This document shows, in pieces, positions 12,297-23,931 of a stretch of 64,000 bases of DNA (within the stretch, counting starts at the first letter, position 1; the number at the start of each line of letters is the position of its first letter). A model generated the notes under the pieces. It saw nothing but the letters and a program-made list of their open reading frames with translations, had not been told where the DNA came from and did not search any database. The DNA lies in contig JAQFVV010012394.1 of the NCBI GenBank assembly GCA_028023455.1, positions 24,873,053 through 24,937,052 of the forward strand, in the 5' to 3' direction. This DNA is from Epiperipatus broadwayi (lineage: Eukaryota; Onychophora; Udeonychophora; Euonychophora; Peripatidae). A program made the translations under genes and the position numbers.

Positions 12297-12639
12297 ATTT
12301 ATTAACATACTACTAATTTTGAAACTAATGTTTAGATTAGAGCTTGTACTTTTTATTACATTTATTCAGCCATGTAAAGCAAAATTTCTCTTAATGTGTT
12401 GTATCTATAAAATCCTAAAATGTCATATTTCTTAATGCATTTTTCATAATGCTTAATTTAAATTCCCTGTGACAATTTTGGCTGCTTGCAAACTTCTTCA
12501 GATATTCTAAAATCTCTCTTAACAATCTTTCTTTAACAAATATATTTTTATATACTAAGATTATCATGTAAATTACTTGATGGTAGATGTATAATTATGG
12601 TATATACACAAGTTCTAAAAGCTCTGGATTATAATTTAC

Positions 12640-13150
12640 AACCCAGTAGTAATAAAGGTGCCTGAATGTTATTGGTTAACTGGATCATTATGGGATATAC
12701 ACAGGTGGTAGAGTGTATGCCTGAATGCCATTGGTTAACTGTTTTCTATCCCAGCTATCTGCAATACCATCTGTAAATCAATGCATATTCTACTTAGTGA
12801 CATAGTTTGTCTGGATCATGAGTTATTATGTGAAACATGAGGGGCTTCATATCTTCATGGATTGTCTTCAAAATTTTCCCTGCCATCACAAAATCTTACA
12901 AAACATTTTTGTGATGTATGATTTCATTGCCATGTGTACCAATTTAAAACAAAATTTAATGTTAATACATTTTTTCATTGTGAGCAAGAGTATAAAATGC
13001 ACTATCACATTTCACTTCATAATTCATAATTTAGATCTGCTGTCAGCTTTAAAATTTTGTTGTGAATAACTAATCTGCACTGCTACGCAGAATATATTAA
13101 TGCAGAGATGGTTCAACAGGAAGAGAGAATCAATCACCTTTTTATTAGAA
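12640..13150. mobile_element. MITE family A copy
   Basis: Shares TCTGGATCATGAGTTAT, ACCAATTTAAAACAAAATTTAATGTTA-type interior and the returning arm TTGTGAATAACTAATCTG. The left terminus is replaced by sequence repeated at 12660-12740 (GCCTGAATG, ATTGGTTAACTG twice). Confidence 0.65.
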
Positions 13151-14179
13151 TACACTGTGTATGTGCAAGGCTGGATGAAGTGAAACATATATTCTGAGCT
13201 CTTCTTACAAAGGGATGATCGTAGAATCAAAATTAAACTTGGAGATAATAATATTGTTCTTGTGGTAAAATAATGTAATGCTTGCATTTTCTATATATTT
13301 CCCTAAAAGTCTTAATAGAAATTGGGGCAGATGAGTGAAAACATCGAGTGTTAATAATAAGACATGTTAGAATGGTGGCCAAGTGGATGAATGATGATCC
13401 AAGATATATACTATTAATAAAATGGATTGGTAAATAAAATGCTGACTTGTTAAAGTTCCAGAGATCCTTACTTTTATTTTCTGGAACATGCGTGAAAATC
13501 TGGTGGTATGTAAAAGATTTCTTTTAAACGGGATAGAGTAATAATACCTTTGTAAGGTTGTAGCAGTGTACACAAATTATTGCATAATGGTCACTATAAA
13601 TGCATTAGAAAAGTTTCATTTAATATTGCTTCATTAAATTTTAAAAATATAAGACAAAATCATGAGACCAGTCAAAATGTTCTTCAATTGGTTGGATGAG
13701 ATATAGTAGAATCCACTATTGTGAAATCATTCCCATTCATTGAATTGGATATGTGAAATGGGTGAAAAACAAGACTTTTTAAAAGAGTGTTTTACGAGTA
13801 GTTTTTGAATGGTCCCATTTATGTTATAGGGATTATCTCAGGGACATTCTGACGAAGTGCTATGGTAGTTGTTTCTATTGAGAAGATTTGGCAGAAAATA
13901 TATTAGGGAGTTATAATTAGACACTGTATTGAAATATGTCAGAAAAAAAGTTTTCTACAGAAATTAAGACAATTGCCAAATATAACATAAAATAATTAAA
14001 ATATGCTGGTGCCAATTTAGTTTGTACTCACAGCCATTTTGAAATCTAAAGACCAGCCAAAACCACATCCAACTGATAAATGACATACATAGTCAAACCA
14101 TTTTCATGTAGGGACAGCCAATAACTGTCAAACTTGAACAGCATTATACATGTTCACTATTTGACTGAGCAGTAAGGCA

Positions 14180-14475
14180 AGTTCACCCTAGAATTGGAAG
14201 CTGGCAGACATATATGAAACATGAGGCAAGTTGTCATAGTACAGCCTACTCACAATGCAGGCTGCCATGGTACAGCTGAAAGTGGTAGGTAAACTTATAA
14301 GGACACCTGAAGTTCCTTCTATAATTGCATAGCATCTAACATTATACCAGCCAACAATATCAGATAAAGGTATAATAATTTTATATATAATATAAATACT
14401 CAATTGTATATTTGTTTGTATTAATAAATATAGATTATAAACATATTTTACACACTTGTGTTTATATTATTTCAC
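14180..14475 (+). mobile_element. LTR remnant, same family as 562-1201
   Basis: Similar to 835-1190: ATGAGGCAAGTTGTCAT, a GCTGCCATGGTACAGCTG block, then AATAAATA and an AT-rich end. Only the 3' part of the LTR remains. No coding sequence adjoins it. Confidence 0.4.
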
Positions 14476-14984
14476 TATAAATGCAACAATTATTAAATAG
14501 AATTACTAGGCCACTATTTGTTTTATAAATTTATTTGTATAATATTGAAAAACTCACTTTAATGTAAAATTGTTTTTTGCTTTGACATCTTATTTTTTCT
14601 GTCTCTTGGCATTTGTATGGTCCTATTTATTTGTGGCTGTTTGATGATGATGATATATGAAATAAAAATTATATTAACTTTTATAATAATTTAATTTGCT
14701 ACATTAATGAATATAATCATAATAATGAAATATAATAATAAACCATTCACAAAGAAATATAGTTTTTCTAACTCAAAAAAGGAATAAAGTAGAGGGGGAA
14801 AAAACCTGTGAACCACAAGTACGGCCATATGTAGAGCATACTAGTTCATTTTTCTGTTTACATAGTATTTTATGTTGTGGTCTTTTCATTTCTTCAGCAG
14901 GAAACTTTTCCTCAAATACTTCAACTCCATGTCTCATTGTAGCTTTTCAATATATTTTATTCTCTCGGAACAAAACTCTCTATA

Positions 14985-15960
14985 CAGTAGCACCACTCAG
15001 TGTAAGCCAGAGTAAATAATGGATGCAGGAAGATTTGATCATGAAATACATCTAGTATCTAATCATTCAATAATCCCAGATTAGTTTTTATCTTATGGTT
15101 TTCATCAGTGAGGAACATTTGATCTGAGAGCACTCAACCTAGATCTTAGGATCTAATGCAACTCTCCTCCAGCAGCAACTTTTTACCTTATTAGCTAACT
15201 ATAAAGCTTGGATTCCAAAATGAAAACACAATAATGTTTTCAATTCACGCTCCTTTGCTTGTACAGTCATATAGATCTTAAAGCTTTATAGTTAATTAAA
15301 AAGATAAAAGGTTGCTGCTGGAAGATTGCATCTTGATCCTAAGATCTAAATGCATTGCTCTCAGATACAAAGCACCTCACTGACGAAGGCCACAAGCTAG
15401 AAACTAGTCTTTGGATATTAGATGTGTAGGCACTAGATGCGGATTTGATGCACAAACTTTCCAGCATCCCACTGAATGGTGCTACTATATGGAGAATTTT
15501 GCTTCTGTGTAAACATAAAAAAATGATGATTATGTGTGTTTAATAGTTTAATACCAGTCCTGCCCAATAGGATTATGGTGATTGTGGTTTTTAAAGATCA
15601 AAGACATCAAAATGTGTAGATTCTGAACTTATATGATTATGCAAGAAAATGAGTTTGAATTGAAGCTTTGTGTTTTCATTTTGGATTCAAAACTTTATAG
15701 TTAACTAAAAGGGCAAAAGGTGACTGCTGGAGAGTTGCATTAGGTCCTAAGATCTAGGTGTAGTGCTCTCAGATCCAAGGCTCTCACTGATGAAAACCAC
15801 AAGCTAGAAACTTGTTTGAAGATATTGGATGAGTAGGCACTAGATGGGGACTTTATACACAAACCTTGCACTGAGTAGCCCTACTTTGGAAAGTTCTGTC
15901 TCTGTGTTAACAGCTTGGGTAAGTATTAAGAATGTTGATTGTGTGATGTTTAGAAGTTTA
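14985..15960. repeat. Foldback family B, compound copy
   Basis: A forward arm from 14985 (AGTAGCACCACTCAGTG) to about 15290, then reversed arms at 15290-15500 and 15690-15900, with unit tail sequence between (GCCCAATAGGATTATGGTG). Two units therefore lie head-to-tail in reverse after one forward unit. ATCTTAGGATCTAATGCAA and its reverse mark the inner parts. Confidence 0.75.
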
Positions 15961-16282
15961 ATTCTATTCTCTTTCATATCTTCTCTATAAAAGCAATTGG
16001 CATTACATTTCTTTAGAATGTCTTTGAGATAATCTCTAAAATATAGATGGGTTGGGTATATCTCTCTTGAAAGTCATATTAAAAGAAATAAAAAGGGAAT
16101 CAAATTCAGAAATACTATGTGTATAGTTAAAGGGTATCATGTGATGTGATGTACTGTGGCTTCTCCTTAAATGGAATCAGAAATCTCTCAGCAATTATAC
16201 CCAGCCACTTTATTTTCCATTCCCCACTCTAAGTTTTCCATATTCTGTTCCATCCCATTTCCACAACATAAGCTTTGTCAAC

Positions 16283-16460
16283 TCTCCACACACTAATGCC
16301 AACAAGTGCAAACTTTTATAATTAATGAATGCAGGAAGATTTGTGCATAAAATCCCTATCTAGTCCCTACTCATCCAACATCCACAGACTAGTTTCCAGC
16401 TTGTGGCTTTCATCAGTGAGGAGTCTTGGATTTGAAATCAATCATGTGATGTTTGATGGT
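16283..16460. repeat. Foldback family B fragment
   Basis: Contains TTGTGCATAAAATCCCTATC and AGCTTGTGGCTTTCATCAGT and ends ATCATGTGATG, the family terminus. TATAATTAA occurs at 16317-16325 and 16463-16471, a possible short target duplication. Confidence 0.6.
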
Positions 16461-17639
16461 TGTATAATTAAAGGATGGGAAATATTATTGCACAAACCAT
16501 TCTTACAGTTATTATAAGGAGTTGTAAGATGGCATAAGAGACACATGTTGACCGGGTCCTGCAATAATAAAAATATCTTAGCTATGATAAACGATTTTAA
16601 AAAAAAAAAGAAAATCGATATTATTGGAAAAAATTTGAACATTAAAAGAAAAAAAATGTAAACCTCATTTTTTTATTAATTACAAATCAAAAATTGTTCA
16701 CTTTCTATACTTCATTTCATGTGGAGGAGGGAGGGCATTTATTTTCAGATTGAAAATAAAATTTTATTCATAAAAAAAAATGTTTTGTGTAATTATTATT
16801 ATTGTACTGTTCAGTATAACAGTATGTTATTAATTAACTGTTCTTTTTAATTATTGTTTTCTTTGTTTTGACAAGTTCTATACTCCTCCCTTTAATTAAT
16901 GATATTAAATTACTAACATTTCGTTCGATAATGACACTTAGTAAAGACATATACTACTATAACTTAACTTACCACCCAAGATAATTAAGACCTATTAGAT
17001 TATTTTTGTTTTTAAGTATGTATTTTCTAGTATAATATTGATTTGACATGATGAATATATGAATGCGCACACACCTAACTACGCCCTATTAACAATCCAC
17101 TCTTAACTACTAATTCCAGTGTGTAAATTTGTCAGCAGCTGCGAGACCATTTTCAATAACATATAAATCATCGAGGTAACGCAGCGCTGTATCCGGAAAT
17201 TGACATAGTCACGTGAATGGCCACTCTGTGTTTGCTTTAATTTCTGCTTTGAGTTAAGTCAGGTGTAGAATGAACTTGTTGATAAGTAGATTTATTCGAC
17301 GATTAAACAGCAATTCGTGCTGAAATGTACTGAAATATTCTTTGCAAATAAAAAAATGTCCGCGATTTCATCACTTTCGCGGAAATCTTAATACCTTATC
17401 ATTAAACGATATAACCAATTGATTTACGTACAAAAATAGTTAGATTTTAAAAAAACTGAAAAAGACCGGTTTAGAATTAAAAGATAAGAAGTTACTGTAG
17501 CAACCGTGTTTTTTTGTTTTTTTTAAAAATAAATTTATTGTTTTAAAATTATGTACCGATTTAATCTACATACATTGAAATTTAAATGCACACACGCATA
17601 AATTCTGATTTTTTTTTTTTTTAATGTAATACTGTATCA

Positions 17640-17790
17640 TCATCGGTTCGCCCTAAAAGGTTTATTGCAGTGGTAAGAGTGTCAGATTCCGGAGCATGAT
17701 GTCCTCGAATCGATTCCAGTTCTGGTATTTTGGCACTCAACCTTTTTATGAACCCCCAACAATAAAGCCATTCCATTATTCATTCATTTA
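17640..17790 (+). mobile_element. tRNA-derived SINE E
   Basis: TTATTGCAGTGGTAAGAGTG resembles an A box; CGAATCGATTCCAGTTC resembles a B box. The 3' part AACAATAAAGCCATTCCATT recurs in the copies at 43560 and 58195. Immediately followed by an RTE 3' end in minus orientation (17795-17865). Confidence 0.65.
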
Positions 17791-17794
17791 ATCA

Positions 17795-17865
17795 TCACTT
17801 TTAAACTTTGCAAGTCCACTGCAGAATGAAGATCTCTCCAACTGCCTTAGCTGCCAACTTTACAA
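17795..17865 (-). mobile_element. RTE-like LINE 3' tip, minus
   Basis: CAAGTCCACTGCAGAATGAAGATCTCTCCAA corresponds to the reverse of the RTE 3' end (compare 63265). Only about 70 bp. Confidence 0.5.
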
Positions 17866-17984
17866 CCTCATGGGAATAAGGGACACATTTTTTTTTTTTG
17901 TCTACCGTGATTGTAAATATGAAAAATCATCAGTTTCTCACAGATGCCCCAATTTACCTTGCCTTCAAATAAATCCAACCGGAT

Positions 17985-18115
17985 GTCTCAGTTTAAGAAC
18001 TACCAGATATTTGAGGAGGAAGAGTATGGTGTTCCTTTTAGTAGTAAAATCAAAGGTAAAAAATCATTTTTTGGCCATGATGGCTGATGTGTATTGATAA
18101 GCAGTCTGTATTCTT
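17985..18115 (+). repeat. Dispersed repeat shared with 63445-63570
   Basis: Both segments run in parallel: CTA(C/T)CAGA..., GA(A/G)GAA(G/A)GA..ATGGTGTT, ...AAATCAAAGGTAAAAAA versus AAATTCAAAGATAAAAAG, and a CTGTATTCTT / CCATGTTCTT end. No protein similarity recognised. Confidence 0.5.
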
Positions 18116-18116
18116 T

Positions 18117-18160
18117 TAAACCACTAAACATCACATGATCACCATTCTTAATTTTTGCCT
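18117..18160 (+). repeat. Foldback family B terminus only
   Basis: AAACCACTAAACATCACATG followed by ATCACCATTCTTA, then AT-rich sequence without the rest of the arm. The same terminal block recurs at about 19374 (ATCACATGATCACCATTCC). Confidence 0.5.
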
Positions 18161-19463
18161 CTGTTATTCTTTTGCTATACAGTAAAACAGCTACATTGAC
18201 AGAATGTATGTGGCAGACATTAGGAAATTGATTTGCTCGTGTCATTTTTCACAGATGTTAAATAGGCCTTTGCCCTAAAGTTATACTGTTTTATTTACTA
18301 TTACTTACACCGAGAAGCCAGCAAAAAATAATAGAACTTCTGTGAAGCATTTATTAATATATCTTGAGGCTCGCATTTGCAATAACAACAGCTTGTATTT
18401 TACATGGGATGGAATTATGGTAGAAAAATCACACATTTTCTGAGAGTTATTAGTAAAAGATATCAACTCCTCACTAAATCAAGAATAGCCCATGGAAGTC
18501 CAAAAAGTATTTAAATCACATCTGTTTAGGAAGGTCTTGGAGAATGCTGATCATCACATTAATATTCTTTAAAGCAATGTTCTGCATGAATTGTCTAAAT
18601 TGGAACTTTATCTTGAAATAGCTTATTGCATGAAAATGTTCATCTCATGTGATGAAGTTACTCTTTCAAAATGTTCAATTTGTTTGCTTCTATGGGGTGA
18701 CTTTGCCAATGTAATGATTGAGCCAAACAACACCTTGATATGACTTTCCAAGTTATGGCAGATCCATATATGTTTTTCATAGATATGGGAAAGCATTCAT
18801 CAGGTTGCTCAGTTTCTTTTGGTGATTATCAGTGTATAAAACCTTCCAGTGGGTCAAGGAAAGGGATTTTTCATGGCATATGATTTACTTCCAGTTATTT
18901 AATTATCTACTCCCTGATTTTATGGTATGAAACTTATAACTGAAATAGCTTCTTAATAAATCTGCTTGTGAAAATCATGAAGACTGTTTTGAAGTTATGA
19001 AGGGCTTTGATCCATTATGGTTTTGAGTTTATAATGTACAATTGTCTGTCACTAAGAATTGATTTTCACAAGTCAGTGAATCTCAGAAATTTATTCTTCT
19101 ATCTTTAACTAAATCAGCCATTATTGGAGATTGCTCATCTTGAAAGCATTGATTTGGACACTGATGCTGAATACTTAAAATAAAGGATTAACTGACCTAA
19201 TGCAAAAGAAAATAATATTCTTAATTAAGCAATTGCATAATTGATAAAGTTAACGTAATATTACATTGGCATGCATTTCCATTTTGGTATTAATTTTTTC
19301 CCATTATTTTGTTCAGCTTCTGTTTATGTAAAATATTATCAGTTATTAACAAGATTATTAGATTATATCACATGATCACCATTCCCTATACTTTTAGACA
19401 AATTAAACTGTAACTGATGACTATTCTATTCTTATTAGATATGAGCACATAATATTGCCTTAC

Positions 19464-19920
19464 ACAGTGTGATCCGGTGAAAAGGTGACTGAACTAAACA
19501 GCCTGTAGCACCATCTCTGAATCAGTTCAGATGTTTTATAGCAACATAGTTTAGCTATTCACCACAAAAATTTTAGAGTGCTAATATGTCTAGATCATAA
19601 TTTTATGACTGTTTCATACCTCTGTAGAAAACCCATGATAGAATGAGCTAACATTAAGTTTTGTTTTAAATTGAACAAAACTGCCATAGAAGCTTTTGAA
19701 ATGATTTACCCTGTATATGCCAGTAAAGCCATGAATCACAAGAATATTTCAAGTAGTTTACAAGACCGTCTGGTGGCAGAAGAAGCACTGAGAAAAATCA
19801 ATGGGTTTTCTATAAAACACTAAAGCTTTAAAATTTTATGGTGGACATGCTTTGACTTGGTGGTGAGACCATGAACAGCTTCAAGAGAAAACCAGTTGAC
19901 CTTTCACTGGGACACGCTGC
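19464..19920. mobile_element. MITE family A copy, both termini present
   Basis: Begins CACAGTGTGATCCGGTGAAA and ends TTTCACTGGGACACGCTG, flanked by TA on the left and CATA on the right. Interior arms (CATAGTTTAGCTATTCACCA and relatives) are inverted. This is the best-delimited copy of the family. Confidence 0.75.
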
Positions 19921-20029
19921 ATAGGTTCATTCCTTTTTCTCCACATTTAATATTTTAGATATACTTTAAACCTATTATTTTACTTCTCACATGTCAAATA
20001 AATGATAAAGGTATTATGGAAAAGGCAAA

Positions 20030-20710
20030 TGATCCCAAGGTGCATTTCTGGATGAATTGACACTCTTTCAAAAGTATCCCCAAAAAATGGAATTTTGTAA
20101 TAAAAAAAATTGTGTGTTTATTTTTAGGTATTGCAAATTGAATATCCTTCAAATTGTCCATTTGATTCAATGCACTGGTATAAATGTCTTTTCCATTTTT
20201 CATAGCAATCTCTCTCACAAAATAACACCTCCATTGTTTTTTCCTCAACTCTTCTGCAAAACATTTTTGGAACTTTGAGGCATTTTATTTTTATTAAGGG
20301 GAATAAAACACTTAATGGGATCCAGTGAATATGGTAAATGGGTAAGCTGACAAATTTATGTTTTTTTTGAGTAAAAATTGTTTCTTACTCAAAGCTTTGT
20401 GCATTGTTGGTATAAAGCTACCACTCCCCCCACCTTAAAAAAATCAGGACACTTTTTATTTTACCACATCATACAAATGTTTTATATCAAAAAAAAAATC
20501 GGTATCACCTTGACATTGGTCTTTACTTGGCACACTTTTTTGGGATGTGGTGAATTTGAACTCTTTCATTAAACCACTCATAAACTTGTGTTGTTCCTAG
20601 AGCATCTTGCTTGTACAACTGTTTCATTTGCCATTGTCTCTAACAGAAAACAATTTCACATTGTTCCAACTTTTCAGCCAAGACAAAAAATGGCAAGATT
20701 AAAAAAAATT
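20030..20710 (-). pseudogene. Mariner transposase fossil, internally shortened
   Basis: Minus-strand frames give AEKLEQCEIVFC and ALGTTQVYEWFNERVQIH (the helix-turn-helix region, compare S-R-T-Q-V-x-E-W-F), then ALSKKQFLLKKN and finally KWKRHLYQCIESNGQFEGY, the transposase C-terminus. Many stops. The 6 kb fossil shares the layout, so this may be a spread deletion derivative. Confidence 0.65.
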
Positions 20711-20734
20711 TGTAGGTCAGCAGACTGATGTGAT

Positions 20735-22625
20735 GTGATGCACTGTGGCTTCTCCTTTATTGAAGTCAGGAATCTCTCAGCCACAATGCCCAGAGAAACC
20801 TGTTAGCCACCTTACTTTTCCCTTCCATTCCCCACAATAAGTTTTTTCCATATTGTTTCCTATCCTGCTCCATCCCATTTCCACAACATAATCTTTGTCA
20901 ACTCTATGGCCTTTATATCTAAATCCCCTTTATCTTTTCCCAAACCCAGTATAAAAACCAAGAATACATTTTCTGTATAATCACTTTGTTTATATTTATT
21001 CTCCCACAACTTCATTATTTTTACCCTTTCTGCTTATAGCCATTTACATTCAATTAACAGATGCCTAATATAGTGGTCTGTCCTCACGCTTTCCTTGCCA
21101 GTACTTCAGATTTGCTCATGTATAAGCATTTGAGTTATAGGAATAAGTGGATTCATTTTATTCCTGCATAAATACTATATCTTGTATTGGAAAGGAAAGT
21201 ATTCATTTATTATTAACACTCGCAAAGTGTATGCACAATTAGCTTGAAAGGCTGATATTTGAATGCAATGCCTTCTTTACATAACTTGCAGACTAACTCT
21301 CACATATTTTTCCATTTATGTGTATATTCCCTTGTTGCTAAAGATCCTGTTCGAGCTTTAAACAGTAAACTACTTTCCTTGCTATTATCATAAATTAACT
21401 TGCATGCACCCAATATTCTGTTTACTTCTATATATAATTATACTCTTTTTATTCTCCATACTACTATCTCTCCAACTCCCTATTCTTTATTAATGTAGCT
21501 AGTCTTATATCTCAATCCTTGCCACAATTACACTCAACAATTCTAACACAATTATAACTTTTATATAAAGTTGTAATTATAAATTTTATTAAACGCACAT
21601 TACTATATTAAGTAATATTTACTAAGGCTGTAACCTTATGAATAAGCGTCTGAAAAATTCGAAGGTAGGGACCTCTACAGGTCTTAGCCACAAGCTTACG
21701 CTCAGAGGAAAAGAGGGAAACCTTCTTTACTTCAACCTACTTTTATATATGAATAGGTGAAGCTGAAGTAGTTAGATCTAAGAGTGTGAAGCTATTCAAT
21801 ACTTCACTAATTAAGTCCAAAATTCTTATTATACATTAATACTCGTGAAATCTTAGGATTTACAACAAGTCAATGGAAAGATCTTATAGTAAGAAATCTA
21901 TTACGATAATTTAAAGTTGTAATTATAAATTTTTTTCAGATGCTTATTCATAAGGTTACAGCCTTAGTAAATATTACTTAATATAATAATGTGCATTTAA
22001 TAAAATTTATAATTACAACTTTAAATTATCGTAATAGATTTCTTACTATAAGATCTTTCCATTGACTTGTTGTAAATCGTAAGATTTCGTGAGTATTAAT
22101 GTATAATAAGAATTATGGACTTAATTAGTAAAGTATTGAATAGCTTCACACTCTTAGATCTAACCACTTCAGCTTCACCTATTCATATATAAAAGTAGGT
22201 TGTTAAGTAAAGAAGGTTTCCCTCATTTCTTCTGAGCCTAAGCTTGTGGCTAAGACCTGTAGAGGTCCCTACCTTCAAATTTTTCAGACGCTTATTTATA
22301 AGGTTACAGCCTTAGTAAATATTAACTTTTATATAAGTATAGTGACATAAATTCTTTATCCAAATCTTCTGCATACTCTACTACTTTTTTCACCCATATT
22401 GTTGCCTGCCCTTTACTCATAACCCAATTAAATTCTATTTTGGCTATTCTCTTATTATCCCTAAACTGCAATCTACTGAACATTTTCATTTTGCTTTTTG
22501 CATCTCTCATATAAAAAGCTTGGCCATCCCATTTCTCCTTGAAATTGCCTCCTTTGCCATCCACATATCTGCATCTGGTGCATGTCTTCCTACTTCTTTT
22601 GCAAGAGGCATCTAGTAGTATAAAT
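20735..22625 (-). mobile_element. Old LINE fragment, interrupted by hairpin G
   Basis: Minus-strand pieces: CTRCRYVDGKGGNFKEKWDG and following residues (22322-22600, open 80 codons), then after the hairpin ATREYTHKWKNM, ELVCKLCKEG, RTDHYIRHLLIECKWL (compare EHFLLxC zinc-knuckle ends of LINE ORFs) and LWKWDGAG. The Cys/His pattern suggests the C-terminal region of a LINE RT. The clade is not identified. A shorter relative of its 3' end is at 16145-16280. Confidence 0.45.
21569..22322. mobile_element. Hairpin G, 754 bp, flanked by 14-bp target duplication
   Basis: Two arms of about 300 bp, roughly 97 percent alike by eye, in opposite orientation: AGGTAGGGACCTCTACAGGT (about 21664) returns as ACCTGTAGAGGTCCCTACCT (about 22255). 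A third inverted piece, TAAGGTTACAGCCTTAGTAA, occurs at the outer ends and at the centre. TAACTTTTATATAA flanks it at 21555-21568 and 22323-22336. It splits the LINE frame. Confidence 0.85.
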
Positions 22626-22827
22626 ATGTACTACAATGTGCTTACCCACCAGAAAACAATTCCGAGTTTTTTGGAATATCTTCTCTTGAGTTAGATTACA
22701 AACTGCTCTCAAATGTCCTCATTATTATCTATTAATTATCTATTGTAAAGTTCTATAATCGATTTATAAGGTTAAAGTTCTTTTGTAGTGAATGAAGTGA
22801 GGTTTGTGACTTAGAACTAATAAAGAG

Positions 22828-23437
22828 CATCACATGATCACCATCTCATACTAGCACATAATTGTTTATAAACAAGGCAAAACTCTCTCCATACAGTAGT
22901 GCCACCCTGTGCTAAACAGAGTAATCAATGGATGCCAGAAGGCTTGTGCATAAAATCCCTATCTAATGCCTACTCATCTAATATCCCCAGACTAGTTTCT
23001 GGCTTGTGGCCATCATCAGTGAGGAGTTTTGGATCTGAGAGTACTGCACCTAGATCTTAGGATCTAATGCAACCCTCCAGCAACCACCTTTTATCTGTAC
23101 TTAACTACAAAACTATAAGAATGAAATTGAAAACATAAAAAATATTTTCAATTTAAGCTCAATAGCTTATATTGTCATATGGGTCTGAACTCAATTCAGC
23201 ACCCATACATTTTGGTGTCTTTGGCTCTTTAACAACCATAGCCACCACTATCCTATTAGGCAGGATTGGTGTTAAACCACTAAGCATCACATGATCACCA
23301 TCTCATACTAGCACATAATTGTTTATAAACAAGGCAAAACTCTCTCCATACAGTAATGCCACCCTGTGCTAAACAGAGTAATCACAGAGTTAGCACAGAG
23401 TGGCACTACTGTATGGAGAGAGTTTTGCCTTGTTTAT
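22828..23437 (-). mobile_element. Foldback family B copy with 13-bp target duplication
   Basis: Starts with the CATCACATGATCACCAT terminus. It holds a nearly complete unit (arm, CTTAGGATCTAATGCAACCC, tail GGCAGGATTGGTGTTAAACC), then a second unit start at about 23286, then the returning arm GAGTGGCACTACTGTATGGA to GCCTTGTTTATA. AACTAATAAAGAG flanks it at 22815-22827 and 23438-23450. It lies about 285 bp before ANO8 exon 2. Confidence 0.8.
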
Positions 23438-23733
23438 AACTAATAAAGAGTATTTATTCGTTCAGCAAGAAAGGTATATTTTGGCACATTTACCACTTTT
23501 TCTGATGTCTCTATTTATTTATTTGATTGTGAAAAATAAAATAGTTAGTAATTTTTGAATTATGTATAAGCATTAATGTGAACTCAAATAGGAAAAATAT
23601 ATACAGACGAAAGAAAGAATAGAAGACAAAAAATTATTAAAATATCAATTGAAAATAGATTTTATTGCATTCTAATATTTAATAATTTATTATTCTAATA
23701 TGTTATTTAAACTCAGTTATTCTTATTATAAAG

Positions 23734-23931
23734 TATGATGGTACTTTTGAAGACTACTTAGAGATGTTCATCCAATTTGGATACATCACTCTGTTCTCTT
23801 CGGCTTTTCCGATGGCAGCAATGTGTGCCCTTATGAATAATCTGATCGAAATTCGCAGTGATGCCTTTAAGCTCTGCTGCACTTTCCAAAGACCTTTTGG
23901 ACAACGAGTTGAAAACATCGGAACATGGCAG
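23734..23931 (+). CDS. ANO8: Anoctamin-8 exon: TM7-TM8 with calcium-site acids
   Basis: Internal exon of 66 codons, phase 0/0, between TTATTATAAAG and GTAATT. It is the best family marker in the window: YDGTFEDYLEMFIQFGYITL is TM7 of an anoctamin, and residues 35-46 (NNLIEIRSDAFK) are the conserved TM7-TM8 segment. Aligned by motif to TMEM16A, Asp7 and Glu10 (DYLE) fall at the paired TM7 calcium-ligand glutamates, and Glu39 and Asp43 at the TM8 pair, so all four positions are acidic. The end (RPFGQRVENIGTWQ) is close to vertebrate ANO8 and unlike ANO10. The start was chosen because the preceding exon ends in MTK and family members continue K-Y-(D/E) at this point. A palindromic insertion ends only about 285 bp upstream. 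Confidence 0.95.

Larger units (their letters stand above)
2731..23733 (+). other. ANO8 intron, 21.0 kb, repeat-filled
   Basis: Donor GTAAAC at 2731, acceptor ending AAG at 23733. The recognised repeats are listed separately. Stretches where I see only AT-rich or unassignable sequence: 3015-3950, 4200-4630, 5275-5930, 7040-7930, 8760-9200, 9600-10190, 10870-12010, 13150-14180, 16480-17640, 18160-19460 and 23440-23733. A mixed old repeat occurs at 14770-14985 and again at 26740-26900. Confidence 0.8.

Noticed and set aside
18280-19200. Long stretch with fragments of open frames resembling a decayed coding sequence
   Set aside because: Pieces such as FKSHLFRKVLENADHHINIL read plausibly but I could not tie them to any transposase or host family; left unassigned.
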